12,324 bases of DNA from DATCVA01 sp036567205 (lineage in GTDB: Bacteria; Pseudomonadota; Gammaproteobacteria; Burkholderiales; Burkholderiaceae_B), in NCBI GenBank assembly GCA_036567205.1, contig DATCVA010000079.1:1-12324 (forward strand), given 5' to 3'. The position numbers and the translations under genes were made by a program. How positions within the stretch are numbered: position 1 is the stretch's first letter; each line of letters begins with the position of its first letter. This document shows positions 6,494 through 12,324 of the stretch, piece after piece. Under the pieces are notes generated by a model. That model was not told the DNA's origin. It saw nothing but the letters and a program-made list of their open reading frames with translations, and did not search any database.

Positions 6494-8125
6494 TTAGTGG
6501 CTTGCCAATAACATTTCACTGCCTTTTTCTGCAATGGCCATGGTAGGTATGTTGGTGCCGGACGACGGAAGGGTGGGGCAAATCGATGAGTCGATAATGC
6601 GCAAGTTTTTTATTCCGTGTACGCGCAGTTCGGGATCGACAACCGACATGCTGTCGGCCCCCATCTTGCATGTGCCGACCATATGCCAGGATGTTTGAAG
6701 GGTTTCGCGAACATAAGCAAGCATTTCATCGTCGCTGGTAGTGTCCGGGCCCGGGCGGGTTTCCCGTATGACCAGTGGCCGTAGTGCAGGCATGGCGGCA
6801 ATTTCACGCCCGATCTTCATGCCACGCAGGAATAATTTTGCATCGTCGTCGTTTGATAAGTAACGCGGATTCATACTCGCCTGCTGAAGCGGATCGTTGG
6901 ACTGTATATGCACGTAGCCTGTTGATTTCGGCTGCAGCGTAGTAACACCGAAAGTGAAGCCTGAATACATATCCATGCCGGTGCCCGGTGTGCGGGCATA
7001 TCTGTCGCCGCCCGACAGGGGTTGCAGGCGCAATACCAGGTCAGCTTGCTTCAGGCCAGGATCGCTGCGGTAGTTCATTTGTGCTGTAGAGGACGAAATT
7101 GACAGCAATCCCTTGCGCTGGAAAATGAATTTCAGTCCCTCTTGCGCTTTGCGTAAAGGACTGCGAAGCACATCGTTGACGGTTATAGGCTTCGAGCATT
7201 CGAATGTAATACGCGTATTGGGGTGGTCGCGAAGGTTTTCGCCGACGCCCGGAAGGTGGTGAACAACTTTGATTCCGTGTTTATGCAAGATGTCTTCATT
7301 GCCAATACCAGAAAGCTCCAGAATTTGCGGTGTTGCCAATGGCCCGGTGCTAAGGACGATTTCCTTGCGTGCGCGTACCCGGATTGCGGCTCCGTTGACG
7401 ATGAGCTCCACGCCGGTTGTCCGCTTGTCCTTCAGCAGCAGCCGGGACACCGTGGCTTTGGTAAGTATGGTCAGGTTGTGGCGTTTGCTGGCTGGTTTAA
7501 GGTAGCCAGCTGCCGAATTGTTGCGCAACCCTTTTCGGGTTGAGTATTGCAGGTAAAAAACGCCTTCATAGCTTCCGTCGTTGTAATCGGAAAGCTCGCG
7601 ATGGCCTGCCTGCGTGCAGGCTTTGACGAAAGCCTCGGAAAGAGTATCGAATTTGTCAAGGCGGGTGCACCGAATAGGCCCCGCCCGGCCGCGCAGGGCG
7701 GGGTCTCCTTCAGGAAAGTCTTCCATTCTTTTGAATACGGGCAGCATGTCGGCATAACCCCAGCCTTTGCATCCCAGGTTTCGCCAATGATCATACTCAG
7801 CGGGATCGCCGCGTGCGAAAAGGTTGCCATTGATGGAGCCCGATCCACCTATTACACGGCCGCGGGTCCATCGTTGCGGCTTGCCATTAAGGTATTCCTG
7901 AGGCTCGGTCTTGTATGGCCAGGTTACTGTTTCATTGTTTAATAAATTGACAACAAGAAGCGGGACTTTGATGTTGATGTTGTTGTCGCGCCCCCCGGCT
8001 TCTACCAGCAACACCTGGTAACGGCCATTGGCGGACAGTTTTTCGGCTACGACGCAGCCTGCACTGCCCGCGCCACAAATAATGAAGTCGAATTCTGCAT
8101 TTAAGGGCAACGATTCTACGTACAT
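6494..8125 (-). CDS. GMC-family FAD-dependent alcohol dehydrogenase/oxidase
   Basis: 543 residues, typical of bacterial choline-dehydrogenase-like GMC enzymes, which oxidise an alcohol to an aldehyde using FAD in the cytoplasm or at the membrane face. The FAD-binding Rossmann motif GAGSAG (18-23) is followed by Glu42 in VEAGG. GMC signature 1 is RGRVIGGSGSINGNLFARG (88-106) and signature 2 is GPLATPQILELSGIG (261-275). The C-terminal part has SWHMVGTCKMG with catalytic His481, and SSGTNIPTMAIAEK with Asn525 as second active-site residue. No signal peptide is evident. The start at 8125 has an AGGAG ten bases upstream, a rather long spacing. It is first in the minus-strand unit and is transcribed divergently from the aldehyde dehydrogenase, the expected consumer of its product (inference). 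The substrate could be choline-like, a polyol, a glycol or an aryl alcohol; sequence alone does not decide. Confidence 0.93.
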   Translation of the reverse strand: MYVESLPLNAEFDFIICGAGSAGCVVAEKLSANGRYQVLLVEAGGRDNNINIKVPLLVVNLLNNETVTWPYKTEPQEYLNGKPQRWTRGRVIGGSGSINGNLFARGDPAEYDHWRNLGCKGWGYADMLPVFKRMEDFPEGDPALRGRAGPIRCTRLDKFDTLSEAFVKACTQAGHRELSDYNDGSYEGVFYLQYSTRKGLRNNSAAGYLKPASKRHNLTILTKATVSRLLLKDKRTTGVELIVNGAAIRVRARKEIVLSTGPLATPQILELSGIGNEDILHKHGIKVVHHLPGVGENLRDHPNTRITFECSKPITVNDVLRSPLRKAQEGLKFIFQRKGLLSISSSTAQMNYRSDPGLKQADLVLRLQPLSGGDRYARTPGTGMDMYSGFTFGVTTLQPKSTGYVHIQSNDPLQQASMNPRYLSNDDDAKLFLRGMKIGREIAAMPALRPLVIRETRPGPDTTSDDEMLAYVRETLQTSWHMVGTCKMGADSMSVVDPELRVHGIKNLRIIDSSICPTLPSSGTNIPTMAIAEKGSEMLLASH

Positions 8126-8256
8126 TGCAACTGCGCTCCTGAACTTGCTCGAACAAAGGAAGCTGCGGAAATTTGGTTTGCTTTACTCTGGATTTAGGTA
8201 ACGCAACTTGTGGCGTGAATGCCTTTTTGTTTTGGAAGTTTGGCTGACTTTAACTA

Positions 8257-8293
8257 TTACGACCAATAATATTTATGAATTCTATGATCGTAA
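8257..8293. repeat. Inverted repeat framing the predicted promoter (candidate operator)
   Basis: TTACGA (8257-8262) and TCGTAA (8288-8293) are perfect inverted arms with centres 31 bases apart, about three helical turns. One arm overlaps the predicted minus-strand -35 box and the other lies at the expected transcription start. This geometry fits a regulator bound to both half-sites, but six-base arms can occur by chance in AT-rich DNA. Confidence 0.35.
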
Positions 8294-8294
8294 A
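8266..8294 (-). promoter_or_regulatory. Predicted sigma-70 promoter for the GMC/Bug/enolase unit
   Basis: On the minus strand, TTTACG (8289-8294) and TATTAT (8266-8271) are separated by exactly 17 bases. They match the -35 and -10 consensus at four and five of six positions. Transcription would begin near 8259 and give a leader of about 130 bases before ATG 8125. The prediction is by eye only. Confidence 0.4.
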
Positions 8295-8474
8295 AGTGAA
8301 TACTGATTAACAGTTGCCGTTCTGCGTTCTGGTTACTTTCTTTTTTCACTATATGAATAAGTGCTGGTGTAATGCGGAAATATTATTTTATGTAATTGTT
8401 GGCCGAGGCTACCATACAGTTAAAAATCATAGAAAATTCCCTTCGGTATAAAACGCGACAGACGGCATGGTTGC

Positions 8475-8480
8475 AGGAGG
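8475..8480 (+). promoter_or_regulatory. Ribosome binding site deciding the aldehyde dehydrogenase start
   Basis: AGGAGG ends six bases before ATG 8487. It directly abuts an in-frame TTG at 8481, which is too close to use, so ATG 8487 is the likely start. Confidence 0.8.
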
Positions 8481-8486
8481 TTGTGC

Positions 8487-9965
8487 ATGATCCCCGATTA
8501 TCAGCTTTTTATTGACGGCAAATGGAGGGATAGTTCAAGCGGCGAAACGTTTGCAGCCGTGAATCCTTTCAATGGAAAAGTTTGGGCCAGAATTCCAGCG
8601 GCGACGTCGGCTGATGTTCAGGCTGCGGTGGCGGCGGCTCGCCAAGCATATGAAGAAAAATGGCGAATTACTACCGGTATAGAGCGGGCGCGCCTGCTTA
8701 ACAAGCTTGCTGATTTGCTGGAAAAGAACGCCGATCCAATAGCCTTGCTGGAAAGTACCGATAACGGTAAAACTATTCGTGAAACACGAGCTCAAATGTT
8801 TTATGTTGCACGAATTTTCCGATTTTTTGCCGGCTATGCCGATAAGGTCTGGGGCGCTGTAATACCGCTGGATACCCGCGACGTGTTCGATTATGTTGTA
8901 CGTGAACCTTACGGGGTTGTCGGTATTATTACCGCATGGAACTCGCCGATTGCCTTGCTTGGCAATAAGCTGCCGGCAGCGTTGGCCGCCGGTAACTGTG
9001 TCGTCATAAAGCCTTCCGAGCATGCCTCGGCAACCACGCTGGAATTCTGCAAATTAATAGAAGAAGCTGGCTTCCCGGCTGGTGTTGTCAACGTCGTAAC
9101 CGGCGATGTTTCAATCGGTCGTGCACTGGTGGGCGGTGGGGGGATCGATAAAATCAGCTTCACGGGAAGCGGCAGGGCGGGGCGGGAAATAGCTGCAACA
9201 GCTGGCAAACAACTGATCCCCGTTACTCTGGAGCTGGGAGGGAAATCGCCTAATATAATTTTTGAAGATGCTGATTTGGATAAAGCCGAGGTTGGCGCCC
9301 TGGCTGGCATTTTTGCTGCAGCGGGCCAGACCTGCATTGCAGGGTCACGCTTGCTTGTTCAGCGCCCTGTGTACGAACAAATGATCAGGCGTTTAAGCGA
9401 ACGCGCCCAGAAAATCGTACTGGGTGACCCGACCAGGCTAACTACTGAAATGGGAACCGCTGCCAACGAGCCACAATTTAACCGGATTCTCGAGAGTATC
9501 TCGGCTGGGCAAAAAGAAGGGGCGCGACTGGTTACGGGCGGAGCACCGGCCAGGCAGGGGGAGCTTGCAAACGGGCTATTCATTCAGCCGACTATTTTTG
9601 CCGATGTGGATAATAAGATGCAGCTTGCACAACAGGAAATATTCGGGCCTGTTTTATCGATGATTCCATTTGACAGCGAAGAAGAAGCTTTGAAATTGGC
9701 CAACGACACCTCGTTTGGCCTGGCAGCAGGCGTCTGGACCCAGGACATATCTCGGGCGATGCGACTGACACGTGAATTGCGCAGCGGCGTCGTGTGGGTC
9801 AACACTTACCGGATGGTTTCCGCACAAGCTCCTTTCGGTGGCGTAAAAGAAAGTGGTTTTGGGCGTGAGCGCGGGGAACAGGGGCTGTTGGAATTCACCG
9901 TCAGCAAGAACGTAATGATCGACTTTTCAAACGAGATCCGTGATCCGTTCGCCATTAAGTCTTGA
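8487..9965 (+). CDS. NAD(P)-dependent aldehyde dehydrogenase
   Basis: 492 residues from ATG 8487, the normal length of the ALDH superfamily of cytoplasmic enzymes that oxidise aldehydes to carboxylic acids. Landmarks numbered from this start are Asn152 in AWNSP (oxyanion), Lys175 in KPSE (cofactor), FTGS at 225-228, the general base Glu249 in LELGGKSPN and the catalytic nucleophile Cys283 in GQTCIAGSR. All essential residues are present. A two-codon-longer reading from TTG 8481 is rejected because AGGAGG touches it. The gene stands alone on its strand, facing the GMC alcohol dehydrogenase across a shared control region. The pair would convert an alcohol to an acid in two steps (inference). 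The C-terminal end is 16 bases from the stop of the convergent D-2-hydroxyacid dehydrogenase, with no evident terminator. Substrate class is not resolvable by eye. Confidence 0.95.
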   Translation: MIPDYQLFIDGKWRDSSSGETFAAVNPFNGKVWARIPAATSADVQAAVAAARQAYEEKWRITTGIERARLLNKLADLLEKNADPIALLESTDNGKTIRETRAQMFYVARIFRFFAGYADKVWGAVIPLDTRDVFDYVVREPYGVVGIITAWNSPIALLGNKLPAALAAGNCVVIKPSEHASATTLEFCKLIEEAGFPAGVVNVVTGDVSIGRALVGGGGIDKISFTGSGRAGREIAATAGKQLIPVTLELGGKSPNIIFEDADLDKAEVGALAGIFAAAGQTCIAGSRLLVQRPVYEQMIRRLSERAQKIVLGDPTRLTTEMGTAANEPQFNRILESISAGQKEGARLVTGGAPARQGELANGLFIQPTIFADVDNKMQLAQQEIFGPVLSMIPFDSEEEALKLANDTSFGLAAGVWTQDISRAMRLTRELRSGVVWVNTYRMVSAQAPFGGVKESGFGRERGEQGLLEFTVSKNVMIDFSNEIRDPFAIKS

Positions 9966-9981
9966 CGCAGGCATGCGCGAT

Positions 9982-10935
9982 TTAAATAACCGGTGAAATC
10001 AGCGGGGCTCCGCGAAAATGGAGTTCGGCATTGTCCAGAAAGCGTTGCACAGAGGCCTGAATCGCCTCAGGGGAAATACCACCAATATGTGGGGTGAGTA
10101 TTGCGTTGTCGAACTTCAGTAATTCAGCGGGCGGGGCGGGCTCATTTTCATACACATCCAGGGCTGCAGCCATGATACGGCCGTCCTGCAGGGCATCAGC
10201 CAATGCCTTGGTGTCCACCAGAGTGCCGCGCGCAATATTGACCAGTACGCCTTGCGGCCCAAGGGCGGTCAGCACCTGGGCATTAATGATGTGATAGGTG
10301 GCCTTTCCGCCGGGCGCGGCAACAATCAGGAAATCGCACCATTTAGCCAGGCTCAAGACATCTTCGAAGTAACGATAACTGCATTGTGCGCGCTGGGTAC
10401 GGCTGTGATAGCCGATTTCCATCTCAAACCCGCCTGCCCGCCGGGCTATTTTCTTGCCAATGGCGCCTAATCCCAATATGCCGATACGGCGGCCCGAGAC
10501 TTGTGGCGGGCGTGGAATATCATCGCGCCACATGCCGTGGCGCACGCCGGTGTTCAAGTATGGCAAGCGACGTACGGCCGCCAGAAGCAGCATCATCGCG
10601 TGATCAGCGACACAGCCATCGTTTGTGCCCGCCGCATTGGCAACGGAAATACCCCGTTCACGAGCCCGATCCAGGGCGATATGCTCGTAGCCAACGCCTA
10701 CACTGCAGATAAGTTCCAGCTTGGGCAGGGCATCAATTTCACAAGAAAGCAGTCCGGTTGTGCCATTAGTCAATACGATACGGATGTTCGCGCCGTGAGC
10801 GGCAATCTGGGCTGCGCCGTTTGAACGATCGGCGCCTGACTTGTCGTTCGGCGCGTAAAGCATATCGAACTTTTCGGCGACCAGCGCTCGATGCTCTTCG
10901 GAAAGAAAAATCAGAACAAGTAATAGTGGTTTCAT
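9982..10935 (-). CDS. D-isomer-specific 2-hydroxyacid dehydrogenase
   Basis: 317 residues, the usual length for glyoxylate/hydroxypyruvate-reductase-like members. It should reversibly reduce a 2-keto acid to a D-2-hydroxyacid with NAD(P)H in the cytoplasm. The dinucleotide motif GLGAIG is at 155-160. The catalytic triad is Arg236 (NIARG), Glu265 (YENEP) and His283 (TPHIGG). The spacings of 29 and 18 residues equal those of glycerate dehydrogenase (Arg240, Glu269, His287). Residues 78-84 (SVGVGYE) form the usual substrate loop. The hydrophobic N-terminus is the first beta strand of the fold, not a signal peptide. The ribosome binding site is weak (AGGA close to ATG 10935). It is last of three minus-strand genes, 68 bases after the PF06684 gene, so it may share their transcript. 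Candidate substrates are glyoxylate, hydroxypyruvate or a pathway 2-keto acid. Confidence 0.94.
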   Translation of the reverse strand: MKPLLLVLIFLSEEHRALVAEKFDMLYAPNDKSGADRSNGAAQIAAHGANIRIVLTNGTTGLLSCEIDALPKLELICSVGVGYEHIALDRARERGISVANAAGTNDGCVADHAMMLLLAAVRRLPYLNTGVRHGMWRDDIPRPPQVSGRRIGILGLGAIGKKIARRAGGFEMEIGYHSRTQRAQCSYRYFEDVLSLAKWCDFLIVAAPGGKATYHIINAQVLTALGPQGVLVNIARGTLVDTKALADALQDGRIMAAALDVYENEPAPPAELLKFDNAILTPHIGGISPEAIQASVQRFLDNAELHFRGAPLISPVI

Positions 10936-11003
10936 AGTCCTGTTGAAATTCAGCTGGCGCCGTAGTATGAGTATTAGTCAATAATTCGCCTTGCAACCGG
11001 TTA

Positions 11004-11591
11004 TTATCGTTGCCCGTCGTGCACCGAAATCTGATCAACGCGAAGGCCTCCCAAGCGTTCATGTATTCGCGGGCCCGTACACATTGCTAAGGCATATAGC
11101 AGCTCGTCTGGGCGGGGACTATCACCGACGCTGACCTCCATGGTATTGAAATGGCTGCGCACGTAGCTGGCCTCGATATGATGTAAGGGCACATGCAGGC
11201 GGCTTCCTGCAGCACCGACGAACTTGCAGGTTGGAACAATGGATTTTGCATTTGAGAGCACGGCCCGCATTGCCCAGCCACCTGCTTCATGCCAAATTGC
11301 ACCGTGCTCCAGCTCGCCATTGGTGCCAACGATTGCGCCTTTTCCATACGCCTGGATCTTGTCCTTGCCGCCAAGTGCCTGGACCAGCTCGGGAACTAGT
11401 GTATTGGCCAGGTCCCGTGCTTCTGTGACGAAGGCCGAGAGTTCTTCGCCCTCGACAAACCGTCCGGCAAAAGGGTTTTGAAGAACAACAGCCACGACAC
11501 CTAATAGCAGCGGGTTGCTGGCTACGGGGCCGCCTTCGTGATAGACAGTTTCAGTGTTGAGGATCTTCTTGCGAACTTTGATCTGTGACAT
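11004..11591 (-). CDS. PF06684 (DUF1185) 'amino acid synthesis' family protein
   Basis: 195 residues, the typical size of this small family common in Burkholderiales and Rhodobacterales. I recognise it from KGAIVGTNGELEHGAIWH (84-101), KSIVPTCK (116-123), SPRPDELLYA (158-167) and the closing RIHERLGGL (175-183). Solved structures of the family were described as a variant of the Bacillus chorismate mutase fold with a suggested link to amino-acid metabolism. No reaction is established to my knowledge. The start at ATG 11591 is chosen because AAGGAG (11597-11602) lies five bases upstream; a TTG seven codons earlier lacks such support. The gene ends with tandem stop codons. It lies 48 bases after a 3-hydroxyisobutyrate-dehydrogenase-like gene and 68 bases before a D-2-hydroxyacid dehydrogenase gene. 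This suggests a role in hydroxy- or keto-acid catabolism rather than biosynthesis (inference). Confidence 0.85.
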   Translation of the reverse strand: MSQIKVRKKILNTETVYHEGGPVASNPLLLGVVAVVLQNPFAGRFVEGEELSAFVTEARDLANTLVPELVQALGGKDKIQAYGKGAIVGTNGELEHGAIWHEAGGWAMRAVLSNAKSIVPTCKFVGAAGSRLHVPLHHIEASYVRSHFNTMEVSVGDSPRPDELLYALAMCTGPRIHERLGGLRVDQISVHDGQR

Positions 11592-11596
11592 TGTTA

Positions 11597-11602
11597 CTCC
11601 TT
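11597..11602 (-). promoter_or_regulatory. Ribosome binding site deciding the PF06684 start
   Basis: AAGGAG on the minus strand lies five bases before ATG 11591. It favours that codon over the in-frame TTG whose first base is 11612, which lies upstream of this site. Confidence 0.75.
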
Positions 11603-11639
11603 CTCTTGACAATGAACCGAGTTTAGAAAGCGTGGATGT

Positions 11640-12324
11640 TCAGGCGGCCGATTGGCCGGGCTTACGCGGCGCCCCAAATTGCACACCGGCCCATTGCTCA
11701 AAATGCCGGATGGGAAATACATTGTCCTTGTCACCGTCGCCCTGGGTGATGGCAAACGCAAGGAATTGGCGTGCCGCGGGACTGACCATCATGGGAGCCC
11801 CCAGTCTTTCCGCCTCTTCTATGCAGAGTTTGACATCTTTATGCAACAGTTCTGTGGTGAACCGCAAGGGGAAGTCCCGATGGAGTACACACTGAGGTAT
11901 GCGCTCCAGGGTTGCAAAGGAACGGCCGCTGGATGCATTGATTACGTCAAGCATGGCCTTGGCATCCAATCCGGCTTTTACGCCGAAAACCAAAGCTTCG
12001 CAGCTTGCAATCATGCTGACTGCATATAGCGTGTTATTGATGATTTTCATCGTTTGGCCCAGGCTGGGGTCGGGTCCAAGATAGAAAATATTCTTACCGA
12101 TAACACGCAAGATGGATTCAACTTCCTTGAAGGCGGCTTCCGGGCCGGCCGGCATAACGGCTAATGTGCCGTGTTCGGCTGCCACAGTACCGCCGCTGAC
12201 CGGGGAGCCCAGGAAGGCGATGTTGCGGGCCTGAAGCTGATCGGCGACCTCCGTTGCTATGGTGGGTCCGGTCGTGGATAAATCGACGACAATACGCACA
12301 GCCGTGCCGTCGATGATGTTACCT
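11640..12324 (-). CDS. 3-hydroxyisobutyrate-dehydrogenase-like enzyme, N-terminus outside window
   Basis: The C-terminal 227 or so residues of a beta-hydroxyacid dehydrogenase; a complete member is near 290-300. The reading frame stays open to the right edge, so the N-terminal Rossmann GxGxxG segment is off the window. A GTG at 12299 lies inside the fold and is not the start. Visible motifs are DLSTTGP, followed by PVSGGTVAAEHGTLAVM (substrate loop), then GQTMKIINN with the catalytic lysine encoded at 12045-12047, and HKDVKL near the C-terminus. The family oxidises 3-hydroxyacids (3-hydroxyisobutyrate, tartronate semialdehyde, related acids) with NAD(P). The residues before PVSGG are Gly-Ser instead of the common Asp-Ala. 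It precedes the PF06684 gene by 48 bases and probably heads, or lies early in, the same transcript. Substrate is unknown. Confidence 0.92.
   Translation of the reverse strand, partial: GNIIDGTAVRIVVDLSTTGPTIATEVADQLQARNIAFLGSPVSGGTVAAEHGTLAVMPAGPEAAFKEVESILRVIGKNIFYLGPDPSLGQTMKIINNTLYAVSMIASCEALVFGVKAGLDAKAMLDVINASSGRSFATLERIPQCVLHRDFPLRFTTELLHKDVKLCIEEAERLGAPMMVSPAARQFLAFAITQGDGDKDNVFPIRHFEQWAGVQFGAPRKPGQSAA

Larger units (their letters stand above)
8126..8486. promoter_or_regulatory. AT-rich divergent control region between GMC and aldehyde dehydrogenase genes
   Basis: This 361-base gap is clearly richer in A and T than the flanking genes and contains no credible ORF. It must hold promoters for both the minus-strand GMC/Bug/enolase unit and the plus-strand aldehyde dehydrogenase. 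A plausible minus promoter and an inverted repeat are listed separately. For the plus strand, a -10-like TATAAA lies at 8447-8452, but no matching -35 element is visible, so that promoter may depend on an activator. Other weak features are CACT-N9-AGTG at 8347-8363 and a repeated TGTAAT at 8368-8373 and 8391-8396. Confidence 0.6.

Noticed and set aside
8481..8486. TTG at 8481 as start of the aldehyde dehydrogenase
   Set aside because: The AGGAGG directly touches this codon with no spacer, while ATG 8487 has ideal six-base spacing.
10903..10935. Signal peptide on the D-2-hydroxyacid dehydrogenase
   Set aside because: The short hydrophobic start is the first beta strand of the nucleotide-binding-like fold and is followed by charged residues with no cleavage site.
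10936..11003. Minus-strand TTGACT as a -35 box for the D-2-hydroxyacid dehydrogenase
   Set aside because: No reasonable -10 sequence follows at 16-18 bases; the gap is short and read-through from the upstream gene is more likely.
1..12324. tRNA, rRNA, riboswitch, CRISPR array, insertion sequence or prophage
   Set aside because: No cloverleaf-like segment, regularly spaced repeats, transposase-like protein, terminal inverted repeats or phage genes were seen while reading both strands.

Overview
The window is chromosomal catabolic DNA from a proteobacterium, most likely a betaproteobacterium of the order Burkholderiales (Bordetella/Achromobacter/Pusillimonas/Advenella-like). This rests on two orphan Bug-type (TctC-like) periplasmic binding proteins, a family greatly expanded in those genera, on a PF06684 'amino acid synthesis' protein, and on the protein motifs generally. 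Base composition looks moderate in GC, with one clearly AT-rich intergenic stretch. Taxonomy is an inference; there is no rRNA or marker gene here.

Layout. (1) 168-4139, plus strand, closely spaced: large and small subunits of a split aconitase-family (LeuCD-like) hydro-lyase, a Bug solute-binding protein, and a PrpF-family double-bond isomerase. (2) 4208-8125, minus strand, read right to left: GMC-family flavin oxidoreductase, a second Bug protein, and an enolase-superfamily (muconate-lactonizing/mandelate racemase-like) enzyme. (3) 8126-8486: AT-rich divergent control region with a plausible minus-strand promoter framed by an inverted repeat. (4) 8487-9965, plus strand: NAD(P)-dependent aldehyde dehydrogenase. 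(5) 9982-12324, minus strand, read right to left: a 3-hydroxyisobutyrate-dehydrogenase-like enzyme cut by the window edge, a PF06684 protein, and a D-2-hydroxyacid dehydrogenase. Units 1/2 converge around 4140-4207, and units 4/5 converge with only 16 bases between stops.

How it could work together. The genes look like a scavenging and degradation system for an organic acid or alcohol. Two exported binding proteins would capture carboxylates. The GMC enzyme and the aldehyde dehydrogenase form a natural alcohol-to-aldehyde-to-acid pair. The enolase-superfamily enzyme, the hydro-lyase and the PrpF-type isomerase would rearrange and (de)hydrate di- or tricarboxylic acids. The two hydroxyacid dehydrogenases would handle 2- and 3-hydroxyacid intermediates. 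The LeuCD-like plus PrpF pairing recalls dimethylmalate dehydratase plus methylitaconate isomerase of the nicotinate-fermenting Eubacterium barkeri, but here in an apparently aerobic setting. No substrate can be assigned from sequence alone. No transcription factor, no TctA/TctB membrane permease, no mobile element, no CRISPR array and no RNA gene was seen.
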